Below, piece by piece: positions 50,682-57,815 of a stretch of 64,000 nt of DNA (position 1 is the first letter of the stretch; the number at the start of each line of letters is the position of its first letter). This DNA comes from Pontiella desulfatans. GTDB taxonomy: Bacteria > Verrucomicrobiota > Kiritimatiellia > Kiritimatiellales > Pontiellaceae. The DNA lies in assembly GCF_900890425.1 (NCBI RefSeq), contig NZ_CAAHFG010000001.1, positions 124,001 through 188,000 on the forward strand, given 5' to 3'. The notes beneath the pieces are model-generated. The model saw only the letters and a program-made list of their open reading frames with translations. It was not told the origin of the DNA and searched no databases. The position numbers were made by a program, and so were the translations under genes.

Positions 50682-50710
50682 TTGGAATGGCCGACGGCGG
50701 CATCTATACT
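50682..50710 (+). promoter_or_regulatory. Sigma-70 type promoter of nadK
   Basis: TTGGAA (50682-50687) and TATACT (50705-50710) are separated by 17 bases. The start codon follows the -10 box after only six bases and no ribosome site is visible, so the transcript may be leaderless. Confidence 0.6.
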
Positions 50711-50716
50711 GCCGCA

Positions 50717-51577
50717 ATGAAAAAGATCGGAATCATCGTGAATACCAAGCGCCCGCGGGCCGCACACATCCTGGGCGAATTGCGGAGGATGGCCGAAAGC
50801 CATGGGTTCCAGCTCTATGCCGAGGATGCCGCCATGGCCAAAACGTTGGGTGCGGAGCTGCTTCCGGCCAGTGCCTTCGGCGGCAAGGTGGATGTTGCGC
50901 TGGCGCTCGGCGGAGATGGTACGGTGCTCTACACCGCCCGGGCAATGCATGGTTCCGAGGTGCCGATCATGGGGATCAACCTCGGCAGCCTTGGCTTTCT
51001 GACCAGCGTAGGCGATACGGACATTCCCTCCGCCCTCGATGCCATCGCAAACAAAACCTTCAAGGTTTCCGGCCGCGACGTCGCCGAATGCCGCATCTTC
51101 CAGAATGGCGCACCGGTTGGCGAGGAGCGCGCACTGAACGATGTGGTGCTGGGGTGGGGGGCGTCTTCGCGGATTGTTACCCTCAAGCTATCCATCAACG
51201 GCGAGGCGGTGGGGTCGTTCATGTGCGATGGCATGATGGTTTCCACCCCCACCGGCAGTACCGGCCATTCGCTCTCGGCCGGAGGCCCCATCCTGCATCC
51301 CGGCGTCGGGGGGTTCGGCATCAATGTCATCTGTCCGCACACGCTGAGTTCGCGGCCGCTGGTGGTGCCGAACTCTTCCTTGATCGAAGTCGAGGTGGTC
51401 AGCGCCGCCAAGGAGCTGATCCTTTCCATCGATGGACAGGACGAGTTCAAGGTGGAGCAGGGCGGGCGGCTCGAAATCCGCCGCAGCCCGCACCAGGTCC
51501 GGTTCCTCCAGCTCGAAGGCCATAGCTATTTTTCCGTCCTTGCCCAAAAGCTCCACTGGCGCGGATCGTCGCTCTAG
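50717..51577 (+). CDS. nadK: NAD kinase
   Basis: 286 residues from the ATG at 50717. The phosphate-binding Gly-Gly-Asp-Gly-Thr-Val at 65-70, Asn-Leu-Gly-Ser-Leu-Gly-Phe-Leu, Asn-Asp-Val-Val-Leu and Asp-Gly-Met-Met-Val-Ser-Thr-Pro-Thr-Gly-Ser-Thr are all present. It phosphorylates NAD to NADP. No Shine-Dalgarno is seen; the promoter ends six bases before the start. It is convergent with queA. Confidence 0.95.
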   Translation: MKKIGIIVNTKRPRAAHILGELRRMAESHGFQLYAEDAAMAKTLGAELLPASAFGGKVDVALALGGDGTVLYTARAMHGSEVPIMGINLGSLGFLTSVGDTDIPSALDAIANKTFKVSGRDVAECRIFQNGAPVGEERALNDVVLGWGASSRIVTLKLSINGEAVGSFMCDGMMVSTPTGSTGHSLSAGGPILHPGVGGFGINVICPHTLSSRPLVVPNSSLIEVEVVSAAKELILSIDGQDEFKVEQGGRLEIRRSPHQVRFLQLEGHSYFSVLAQKLHWRGSSL

Positions 51578-51600
51578 GCGCAGGGCTTTCCCGAACGAAG

Positions 51601-52635
51601 CTACAGAATCAGCATGCAGTCGCCATAGCTGAAGAAACGGTAGTGGTTCTGCACGGCGGTTTCGTAGGCGTTCATCATCAATTCGCGACCGGCGAAGGCC
51701 GACATCATCATCAGCAGGGTCGACTTCGGCAGGTGGAAGTTGGTCAGGATGGCATCGACGTTCTGGAATTCGTAGGGCGGGTAGATGAAAATATTGGTGG
51801 AACCTTCGGCGGCCCGGATCGGGGAAACGGATTCCAACGTGCGGACACTGGTGGAGCCGACCGCCACAATCCGGCCGCCGTTTTTCCGGGCGGAGGCAAT
51901 GGTTGCCGCCGCTTTTTCGGAAATCTGGTAGCGTTCGTGGTGCATTTCGTGGTCGGTGATGATTTCCGCCGAAACGGGGCGGAAGGTGCCGAGGCCAACG
52001 TGCAGGGTGAGCTCGGCTTTGGAGACGCCCTTTTTGTCCAAAGCGTCAAAGAGCTCCGGCGTAAAGTGCAGACCGGCGGTGGGCGCGGCGGCCGCGCCGG
52101 GCTCGGAGGCATAGACGGTCTGGTAGCGGTTTTTATCTTCCTCGATCTGCTCCCTGGTTTGCTCCTTGCGGGCAATGTACGGAGGCAGGGGGGGGATGCC
52201 CTCTTCGTCGAGGATTTCCATCAGCGGCCGGGCGGATTCGATCTTCAGCACCGCTTCGCCCTGTTCGCCGTCGTAAAGCATGGTGGCCGTGGCTTTCCCG
52301 GAGCAGAGCGAGAGTTCGTCCCCAACCTTTGGGCGGCGCGAGGTTTTCATGAGGACTTTCCATTCCCCAGGGGAGCTTTCTTCCAGCAGCAGCAGTTCAA
52401 CTTTTCCGCCGGAGGCCGCCTTGTGGCCAAAGACCCGGGCGGGGATCACCTTGGTATTGTTGACGACCAGCACATCGGGCGCCGCAAGGTAATCCACGAT
52501 GTCGGTGATCTGCCGGTGCTCGACCCGCCCCGTGCCGCGATGCAGCACCATCATGCGGGCCAGCTCGCGCCGTTCGGGCGGGTGCTGGGCGATGAGCTCA
52601 GGCGGTAGATCATAGTTGAATAGGTCGGTTTTCAT
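51601..52635 (-). CDS. queA: tRNA preQ1(34) S-adenosylmethionine ribosyltransferase-isomerase
   Basis: 344 residues from the ATG at 52635-52633 (the conserved MKTDLFNYDLPPELIAQ-type start); the frame upstream of it is not coding. Conserved blocks are Val-Val-Asn-Asn-Thr-Lys-Val-Ile-Pro-Ala-Arg, Tyr-Gln-Thr-Val-Tyr-Ala, Pro-Thr-Ala-Gly-Leu-His-Phe-Thr and the C-terminal Asn-Phe-His-Leu-Pro-Lys-Ser-Thr. The enzyme builds epoxyqueuosine on tRNA. No tgt or queC-F genes are nearby. Confidence 0.95.
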   Translation of the reverse strand: MKTDLFNYDLPPELIAQHPPERRELARMMVLHRGTGRVEHRQITDIVDYLAAPDVLVVNNTKVIPARVFGHKAASGGKVELLLLEESSPGEWKVLMKTSRRPKVGDELSLCSGKATATMLYDGEQGEAVLKIESARPLMEILDEEGIPPLPPYIARKEQTREQIEEDKNRYQTVYASEPGAAAAPTAGLHFTPELFDALDKKGVSKAELTLHVGLGTFRPVSAEIITDHEMHHERYQISEKAAATIASARKNGGRIVAVGSTSVRTLESVSPIRAAEGSTNIFIYPPYEFQNVDAILTNFHLPKSTLLMMMSAFAGRELMMNAYETAVQNHYRFFSYGDCMLIL

Positions 52636-52687
52636 CTGATAGCTTTCAAAACCGCAGAAGGATACGTAACCGCGGAGGGGAAACAAG

Positions 52688-53320
52688 ATGAAATCGAATA
52701 AGACATGCACCCGGAAGCAGGCTTTCACGCTCATCGAGCTGTTGGCCGTCATTGCCATCATCGGCATCCTCTTCACCCTGGTCTCCCCGCAGATCGGCAA
52801 GGCGCGCATGCGGGCCAAGCTCACGGAACAGGCCGCCAAGGCGCGCTACATCGTGGAAGCCATCACCGCCTACGAGTCCGGCAGCCGCTTTTCAACCGGT
52901 TGGCCAAAGTCGGGCGAAACCAACACGGCCACCTCCACCGAGTTCCTGGTCAGCTTGGTCGAGGGCGGTTATCTGGACGTCGATTATTCCTTCTTTGCCG
53001 GCCCCGGTATGCGCCCGGCGATCGACCAAACCGATTTCGAGCAAAATGGCGCCGAATGCAACGGATGGTCGATCCTCTGCGATTTGAACGATGCCACGCC
53101 CGGCAACCTGCCGGTGGTTTTCATGGCGAGTTACAACATCACCGGCGGAGGATTCTCCAGCGCCGTTATCCCCATCGGGGAAAAGGGCTTTGTTTTCGCC
53201 ACCAAGAACGGCGAAGCCATCGTGCTGGAGGAGCGTGATATGTCGGGCGAAAATTTCGACAGCATCTTCAACAAGAATCTGATCGACGACCTCGGGACGA
53301 TCAGCGTCATGGAGCCATGA
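52688..53320 (+). CDS. Type II pseudopilin-like protein
   Basis: 210 residues. The prepilin leader Lys-Gln-Ala12 is followed by Phe13-Thr-Leu-Ile-Glu17-Leu-Leu-Ala-Val-Ile-Ala-Ile-Ile-Gly-Ile-Leu, with the critical Glu at +5 and Ala instead of Gly at -1. The body is large and acidic, with two Cys in Glu-Cys-Asn-Gly-Trp-Ser-Ile-Leu-Cys that may pair. Related PVC bacteria carry many such single genes. It probably serves type II secretion or a pilus-like fibre; no other secretion gene is adjacent. Confidence 0.85.
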   Translation: MKSNKTCTRKQAFTLIELLAVIAIIGILFTLVSPQIGKARMRAKLTEQAAKARYIVEAITAYESGSRFSTGWPKSGETNTATSTEFLVSLVEGGYLDVDYSFFAGPGMRPAIDQTDFEQNGAECNGWSILCDLNDATPGNLPVVFMASYNITGGGFSSAVIPIGEKGFVFATKNGEAIVLEERDMSGENFDSIFNKNLIDDLGTISVMEP

Positions 53321-53398
53321 TGCGAAAAATGTTTTCAATGAAACCTTCGTTGGGTATGTTCCGCGGCGGTTTTTGATTTTTAAGAAGGAGAGAGTTGA

Positions 53399-54694
53399 AT
53401 GAAGATATTGGTGGTAGGCAACGGCGGGCGCGAGCATACGCTGGCATGGAAACTGGCGAACGACAGCGCCAAACCGGAAATTTTCTGCACGCCCGGCAAC
53501 GCCGGAACGGCCGGGTTGGGAACCAACCTCGGGTTCGGGGCAACCGACCTCGACGGCATCCAGGGCTGGTGTGCCGAAAACAAACCCGACCTCGTCGTGA
53601 TTGGCCCGGAAGCGCCGCTCTGCGCCGGATTGACCGACGTACTCGAAGCCGATGGCATCCGCGTATTCGGCCCCAGCAAAGCGGCCGCCGAGATGGAAGG
53701 CTCCAAGCAGTTTGCCAAGGAAATCATGAAAGCGGGTGGCGTGCCCACTTCGGCCTACGAAACCTTCACCGACCCCGACGAAGCCTGCGTCTATGTCCGC
53801 GAACGCGGCGCGCCGATCGTCATCAAGGCCGACGGCCTCGCGGCGGGCAAGGGCGTAACCGTGGCCGAAACCGTCGAGCAGGCCGAAGCCGCCATCCGCG
53901 ATGCGCTCGAAGGCAACGCCTTCGGCGATGCCGGGAGCCGCGTCGTGATCGAAGACTTCCTCGTTGGCGAAGAGGCCTCCATCCTCGCGCTGATCGACGG
54001 CGAAAACGTGGTGATGCTCGCCTCCTCGCAGGATCACAAACGCATCTTCGAAAAGGACGAAGGCCCGAACACCGGCGGCATGGGCGCCTATTCCCCGGCC
54101 TCCATCGTCAACGAAACCGTTTTGAAAAAGGTGAAGGAAGAGGTCTACGACCGTACGCTGGCCGAGCTGAAAAAGCGCGGCATCACCTACAAAGGCGTGC
54201 TCTACGCCGGCCTGATGATCGAAAACGACCAGCCGAGCGTGGTTGAGTTCAACTGCCGCTTCGGCGATCCCGAAACGCAGTGCGTGCTGGCCCGCTGGGA
54301 CGGCGACATGCTCCCGGCCATCAACGGCGTCATCGACGGCAACCTTTCCGAAGAGATGATCCGGTGGAAGGACGAGCACAGCGTCTGTGTCGTCATGGTG
54401 GCCGGTGGCTATCCGGGCGACTATGCGAAAGGCGAAGAGATTGAAAACCTAGGGAAGGCCAACGCGGTCGACGACACCGTCGTCTTCCATGCCGGAACCG
54501 CGCTCGACGGCGACAAAGTGGTCACGGCCGGTGGCCGTGTGCTGGGCATCACCTCGCTCGGCAAGGATTTGCCGGACGCGCTTTCCAAGGCCTACATCGC
54601 CGTCGAAACCATCAGCTTCAAGGACGCCTTCTACCGCAACGACATCGCCCACCGCGAACTGAAGCGGTTGGGCATCGACCTTAACAACGAATAG
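53399..54694 (+). CDS. purD: Phosphoribosylamine-glycine ligase
   Basis: 431 residues, AAGGAGAGAG upstream. The start Val-Val-Gly-Asn-Gly-Gly-Arg-Glu-His is conserved, followed by the ATP-grasp domain (Val-Ile-Lys-Ala-Asp-Gly-Leu-Ala-Ala-Gly-Lys-Gly-Val; Arg-Phe-Gly-Asp-Pro-Glu-Thr-Gln; Asn-Thr-Gly-Gly-Met-Gly-Ala-Tyr). It catalyses the second step of purine synthesis. It is followed 11 bases later by purE. Confidence 0.96.
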   Translation: MKILVVGNGGREHTLAWKLANDSAKPEIFCTPGNAGTAGLGTNLGFGATDLDGIQGWCAENKPDLVVIGPEAPLCAGLTDVLEADGIRVFGPSKAAAEMEGSKQFAKEIMKAGGVPTSAYETFTDPDEACVYVRERGAPIVIKADGLAAGKGVTVAETVEQAEAAIRDALEGNAFGDAGSRVVIEDFLVGEEASILALIDGENVVMLASSQDHKRIFEKDEGPNTGGMGAYSPASIVNETVLKKVKEEVYDRTLAELKKRGITYKGVLYAGLMIENDQPSVVEFNCRFGDPETQCVLARWDGDMLPAINGVIDGNLSEEMIRWKDEHSVCVVMVAGGYPGDYAKGEEIENLGKANAVDDTVVFHAGTALDGDKVVTAGGRVLGITSLGKDLPDALSKAYIAVETISFKDAFYRNDIAHRELKRLGIDLNNE

Positions 54695-54705
54695 GAGAGG
54701 TAATC

Positions 54706-55221
54706 ATGGCAACAAAGAAAAAACCTACCGTGGCCATCGTGATGGGTAGCAAAACCGACTGGCCCACGCTTGAGTTCACGGTCAAGACGCTGAAGGAGTT
54801 CGGCATCGAAAGCACCGTCAAGGTGATGTCCGCGCACCGCACGCCGCATGAAGCGGCCGACTTTGCGGAAAACGCGGCGAAGAATGGATATAAAGTGATC
54901 ATCGGCGCCGCCGGTGGCGCGGCCCACCTCTGCGGTGTACTGGCCGGGCACACCATCCTTCCGGTCATCGGAATTCCGGTGAAGGGCTGGGCGCTCGACG
55001 GCATGGATTCGCTGCTTTCCACCGTGCAGATGCCCAAGGGCGTTCCGGTCGCCACCGTCGCCATCGGCAAGGCCGGCGCCATCAATGCCGCCATCCTGGC
55101 CGTTCAGATGATGGCCATCGGCGATGCAGCGCTGAAGCGCAAACTCACCGCCTACAAGAAAACGATGGCCGCCGAAGTGCTGAAATCCGATGCCGAGCTC
55201 CAGGCCGAGCTCAATGCGTAG
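54706..55221 (+). CDS. purE: N5-carboxyaminoimidazole ribonucleotide mutase
   Basis: 171 residues, AGGAGAGG upstream. The class I PurE pattern is clear: Met-Gly-Ser-Lys-Thr-Asp-Trp, Ser-Ala-His-Arg-Thr-Pro, Ala-Ala-Gly-Gly-Ala-Ala-His-Leu and the Gln-Met-Pro-Lys-Gly-Val-Pro-Val-Ala-Thr block. It forms CAIR in purine synthesis; class I implies a PurK partner, which is not in the window. Cotranscribed with purD. Confidence 0.95.
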   Translation: MATKKKPTVAIVMGSKTDWPTLEFTVKTLKEFGIESTVKVMSAHRTPHEAADFAENAAKNGYKVIIGAAGGAAHLCGVLAGHTILPVIGIPVKGWALDGMDSLLSTVQMPKGVPVATVAIGKAGAINAAILAVQMMAIGDAALKRKLTAYKKTMAAEVLKSDAELQAELNA

Positions 55222-55222
55222 T

Positions 55223-55250
55223 TCGTGACGAGTGACGATTGAATCGTGAA
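55223..55250. repeat. TCGTGACGAGTGACGATTGAATCGTGA intergenic repeat copy
   Basis: Two bases after purE stops, this unit shares GTGACGATTGAA-N-CGTGA with the repeat after the efflux permease (2624-2667) and a related unit near 56016. Confidence 0.5.
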
Positions 55251-55286
55251 AACAGCGGTTGACTTCGGTTGGCCGCTGTTTTTGTT
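55249..55286 (+). terminator. Terminator of purD-purE
   Basis: AAAACAGCGG and CCGCTGTTTT pair with a 14-base loop, followed by TTTGTTT. It starts 28 bases past the purE stop. Confidence 0.85.
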
Positions 55287-55383
55287 TCCGCCTCGCGCCT
55301 CCGCATCTTCCAATGGCTGGATTTTCCGGTCATTGGTTTTTTGCTTTGACCGCCTGAATTATGAGCTTGTCAAATTGAATGTT

Positions 55384-55397
55384 ATAACTGGAGTTAT
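55384..55397 (+). promoter_or_regulatory. ATAACT-GG-AGTTAT dyad over the mazE ribosome site
   Basis: A perfect six-base-pair dyad contains the Shine-Dalgarno GGAG and ends three bases before the antitoxin start codon. It could be an operator for the AbrB-fold antitoxin or a small hairpin that limits translation. Confidence 0.5.
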
Positions 55398-55400
55398 TAC

Positions 55401-55631
55401 ATGGCTTATAAAACTAAAATCAGAAAAATTGGTAACTCCCTCGGGATCGTTCTTCCGAAGGAAGCGCTTCTGGCAATGAAAGTGGAGGAGGGCGCTACGC
55501 TGTACATTACTGAAGCACCGAAAGGTGCATTGCTGGTAACCCCGGAGGAAGAAGATTTCATCGATATGATGGAACTTGCGGAGAAGGGGATGCAGAAATA
55601 CCGCAATGCTCTTCGGGAACTTGCCAAATGA
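55401..55631 (+). CDS. AbrB/MazE-type antitoxin
   Basis: 76 residues. The swapped-hairpin motif Lys-Ile-Gly-Asn-Ser-Leu-Gly-Ile-Val-Leu-Pro-Lys-Glu and Val-Glu-Glu-Gly-Ala-Thr-Leu-Tyr-Ile define the AbrB DNA-binding fold; the acidic C-terminus would wrap the toxin. It overlaps the toxin gene by four bases (ATGA). The usual partner of a Doc toxin is a Phd antitoxin; an AbrB-fold partner is the less common combination. Confidence 0.85.
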   Translation: MAYKTKIRKIGNSLGIVLPKEALLAMKVEEGATLYITEAPKGALLVTPEEEDFIDMMELAEKGMQKYRNALRELAK

Positions 55632-56008
55632 AGGAACCACGCTGGATAACACCGGCGGTTATTCATGCGATGCATGAAGAGTTGCTTGCCCGTTTTGGTG
55701 GTTTGTCCGGGGTGCGTGATGAAGGCATGTTGGCTTCTGCTTTGGGGAGTCCGAAAAAATCATTCGCCTACAAGGGTTCATCCCTTTACGAACAGGCGGC
55801 AGACTATGCCGTTGGAATCGTGAAAAACCATCCGTTTGTGGATGGGAATAAGCGCACAGGATTTATGGCGGCTTATGTTTTCCTTCTGGCAAATGGGAAA
55901 AATTTCAGCACGACGGAGGAAGCGGTCGTACTTCAAACCTTATCCCTCGCCGCCGGCGAAATCAGCGGCGCAGAGTATGCCCTATGGCTTGAGGACTCGT
56001 GTGAATGA
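55628..56008 (+). CDS. doc: Doc/Fic-type toxin
   Basis: 126 residues. The Fic motif reads His68-Pro-Phe-Val-Asp-Gly-Asn-Lys-Arg-Thr-Gly, the Doc version that phosphorylates EF-Tu. The preceding Asp-Glu-Gly-Met-Leu-Ala-Ser-Ala-Leu is also typical of Doc. It would stop translation unless neutralised by the upstream antitoxin. The hairpin after the stop (56013-56045, TTGAAGC/GCTTCA) may end transcription. Confidence 0.88.
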   Translation: MKEPRWITPAVIHAMHEELLARFGGLSGVRDEGMLASALGSPKKSFAYKGSSLYEQAADYAVGIVKNHPFVDGNKRTGFMAAYVFLLANGKNFSTTEEAVVLQTLSLAAGEISGAEYALWLEDSCE

Positions 56009-56070
56009 CCAAGTTGACGATTGAAGCGTAATGCTTCAGTTGTCATGTAGTACCGGTCTCGAGTCAGGAA

Positions 56071-56259
56071 TCACTTTTCCACGCCGAACTTGGCGAGGAT
56101 TTTTTCCATCAGGCACCATTTGGTGATGCCGGACTGCAGCAGGTTGGCCCCGACGAATACGGTGAACCACATCCAGTTGGGGTGGACATAGTGGGTGAGG
56201 GCCACTGAGGCAAGAATCATTATTCCTGCGATGACACGAATCCAGTTTTCCATTTTCAT
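56071..56259 (-). CDS. DUF2892 small inner-membrane protein
   Basis: 62 residues with two membrane segments (about 8-22 and 28-45) and the family end Cys-Leu-Met-Glu-Lys-Ile-Leu-Ala-Lys-Phe-Gly-Val. The pattern is that of the YgaP-type DUF2892 membrane module, here without a rhodanese. GGAGAGGTAGTGAA gives a ribosome site. The function is unknown. Confidence 0.82.
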   Translation of the reverse strand: MKMENWIRVIAGIMILASVALTHYVHPNWMWFTVFVGANLLQSGITKWCLMEKILAKFGVEK

Positions 56260-56517
56260 TTCACTACCTCTCCTTGAATATTAATAATTTCTAATATAGA
56301 TGCTTCGAGGTGGATTTCGTTCAAATTATTTTGAGTTAATGTCTCCTCCGCAACGGACAGGAAAGTAGCTCGCATATCCGATGCGAGTGCCCCGGTGGTC
56401 GGGTGTGCTTCTCCCATACGAAACCGTGAATCGGATAAACGCGCTTCAGCCTGGTAACAGTGGTTTCCACAAGTCCCATTCGAATTTTACTGCCTCGTTT
56501 GCTTCGGTTCGAATGTT
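56260..56517. other. Gap without a convincing gene
   Basis: The gap holds the DUF2892 leader, a seven-base-pair hairpin (CTCGCAT/ATGCGAG at 56369-56387) and a 61-codon open frame at 56336-56521 that has an unusual composition and no clear ribosome site. No gene or RNA could be supported. Confidence 0.4.
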
Positions 56518-56549
56518 GCATCTAAATTGACGGCCGTCAATTTAGATGC
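56518..56549. repeat. Perfect 32-base palindrome with core TGACGGCCGTCA
   Basis: The two 16-base halves are exact reverse complements. The core TGACGGCCGTCA is the same as in the palindrome at 57776-57815, while the outer arms differ. A stop codon of the GH18 remnant lies inside it. Confidence 0.85.
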
Positions 56550-56596
56550 GACATCTTAGTCCAGAATCCGTCGGGTTCCTGGCCGATGCTCCGCCA
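56537..56596 (-). pseudogene. GH18 3'-end remnant
   Basis: Twenty codons read Trp-Arg-Ser-Ile-Gly-Gln-Glu-Pro-Asp-Gly-Phe-Trp and run into a stop inside the palindrome. The intact GH18 gene ends with Trp-Arg-Ile-Gly-Gln-Glu-Pro-Glu-Gly-Phe-Trp followed by its own palindrome. The remnant lies 14 bases after the stop of the unknown exported gene. Confidence 0.7.
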
Positions 56597-56609
56597 CATT
56601 GAAAAGCGT

Positions 56610-57746
56610 TTACTTAATAATCACTAGCTGTTTGCTGGAAACGTTATAGTAAATCGACGTGTATTCCCGTCCGGAACTTTCTACTACCAAATAGGCCCAT
56701 TTTTCCAGTGGTGTGGCTCGAAGATCTACTCCGGCTTCAGGGAGATCGCGCTCGGCTTTGTAGCGCATCATATGGAGGCTGTTCCCTGAAATTTTCATCT
56801 CGATACCAACGATTGATGCTTCAGAAAAACGCTTTTTGAATTCCGGATGGGCGATTGTTTCCTTGAATGCCATGTCAATATCTTCGGCCATGATTTCGGT
56901 ATGAACAACATCCGGCTCCAAGATGGGGAAAATCGTTTTGATTTTGCAGGGGTGCCCATATTCTTCAATAGGTATGAACGTAGCGCGCCATTCGGGTTCC
57001 TCGAAGTCGATTCCATATGTGCTTCGTCCTCTGAAGTCGGAAGCTTCCTCCAGCTTGAAGTACTTCTGGAATCGCTTATTCAGGGCGCTCTTTTCGTAGG
57101 CTTCCAAACCCTTGCTAGCGGCTTCCGTTTCCCTTTCTTCACATACTTCGGTAAAGCTTCTCGCGTAGGAATCGTGTTGAGTTTCAATTATATCTCCGGT
57201 TTCAACGTCGAACAGATATCTGGTTTTATCGATCATTGTCAGACAGAAATTATGGTTTGAAATCCGGTCGGAAAAGGACTGCTTGAATGGTCGCCACTGG
57301 TAGTAAATGACGGAATCACTCAAGGAGGCAGGGTCTTTTATTAGATCGCACACGCGATACTGTTTTAGCAATGTGCCCCGGTCGTAGAATGCCACAGCAA
57401 TGTCGGTATGTTTCTCTTGGTCACATGAATGCGGATCAAGGCTGACGAAATAGCGCCCGTCATCGGAGATGAATCCTTCGTAGGCATACCACCCGGAAGT
57501 TTCCCACTGTTTCGTGAGCTTGCCGTCCGAGTCCATTGTGTAGGCAATTCCCTGCGGTCTCTTGGCCGGGTTGAGTTCGTTGCCGCTGGAATTCCATTCG
57601 GGTGAGATCATTTTGAAAAGGGCGGTTCCTCCTGCGGAGGATTTCATCCAAGGGTTTTGCGTTAGTTCATCGTCAGCAGTGGATGACAACACCGATGCAA
57701 TTAGAATGGCTGGAGCAAGACGGCGCAACTGGATCATATGTCCCAT
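56610..57746 (-). CDS. Exported protein of unknown function between two palindromes
   Basis: 378 residues from the ATG at 57746-57744 (GGAGG 13 bases upstream; a second ATG at 57737 is possible). The first about 22 residues form a signal peptide (Leu-Arg-Arg-Leu-Ala-Pro-Ala-Ile-Leu-Ile-Ala). The body has many aromatic and acidic residues, a beta-rich first half (YEGFISDDGRYFVSLDPHSC), and a C-terminal Tyr-Thr-Ser-Ile-Tyr-Tyr-Asn-Val strand region. I do not recognise a family. The base composition is lower in G+C than the neighbours. It is bounded on both sides by palindrome plus GH18 3'-end sequence, suggesting it arrived as a unit. Confidence 0.7.
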   Translation of the reverse strand: MGHMIQLRRLAPAILIASVLSSTADDELTQNPWMKSSAGGTALFKMISPEWNSSGNELNPAKRPQGIAYTMDSDGKLTKQWETSGWYAYEGFISDDGRYFVSLDPHSCDQEKHTDIAVAFYDRGTLLKQYRVCDLIKDPASLSDSVIYYQWRPFKQSFSDRISNHNFCLTMIDKTRYLFDVETGDIIETQHDSYARSFTEVCEERETEAASKGLEAYEKSALNKRFQKYFKLEEASDFRGRSTYGIDFEEPEWRATFIPIEEYGHPCKIKTIFPILEPDVVHTEIMAEDIDMAFKETIAHPEFKKRFSEASIVGIEMKISGNSLHMMRYKAERDLPEAGVDLRATPLEKWAYLVVESSGREYTSIYYNVSSKQLVIIK

Positions 57747-57775
57747 TTTTAAATCTGATCCTCCATGACTAGGTC

Positions 57776-57815
57776 TGTTGCAGTTATGGTGACGGCCGTC
57801 ACTATAACTGCAACA
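57776..57815. repeat. 40-base palindrome with core TGACGGCCGTCA at the end of GH18
   Basis: The halves match as reverse complements at 19 of 20 positions. It shares the 12-base core with the palindrome at 56518-56549, but the arms are unrelated in sequence. The GH18 stop codon (57804-57802) lies within it. Confidence 0.85.

Noticed and set aside
52636-52839. N-terminal extension of queA
   Set aside because: The conserved QueA start is at 52635, and the upstream part overlaps the start of the pseudopilin gene on the other strand.
56336-56521. 61-codon open frame on the minus strand
   Set aside because: It has no ribosome site, an odd Arg/His/Pro composition, and runs into the 32-base palindrome.
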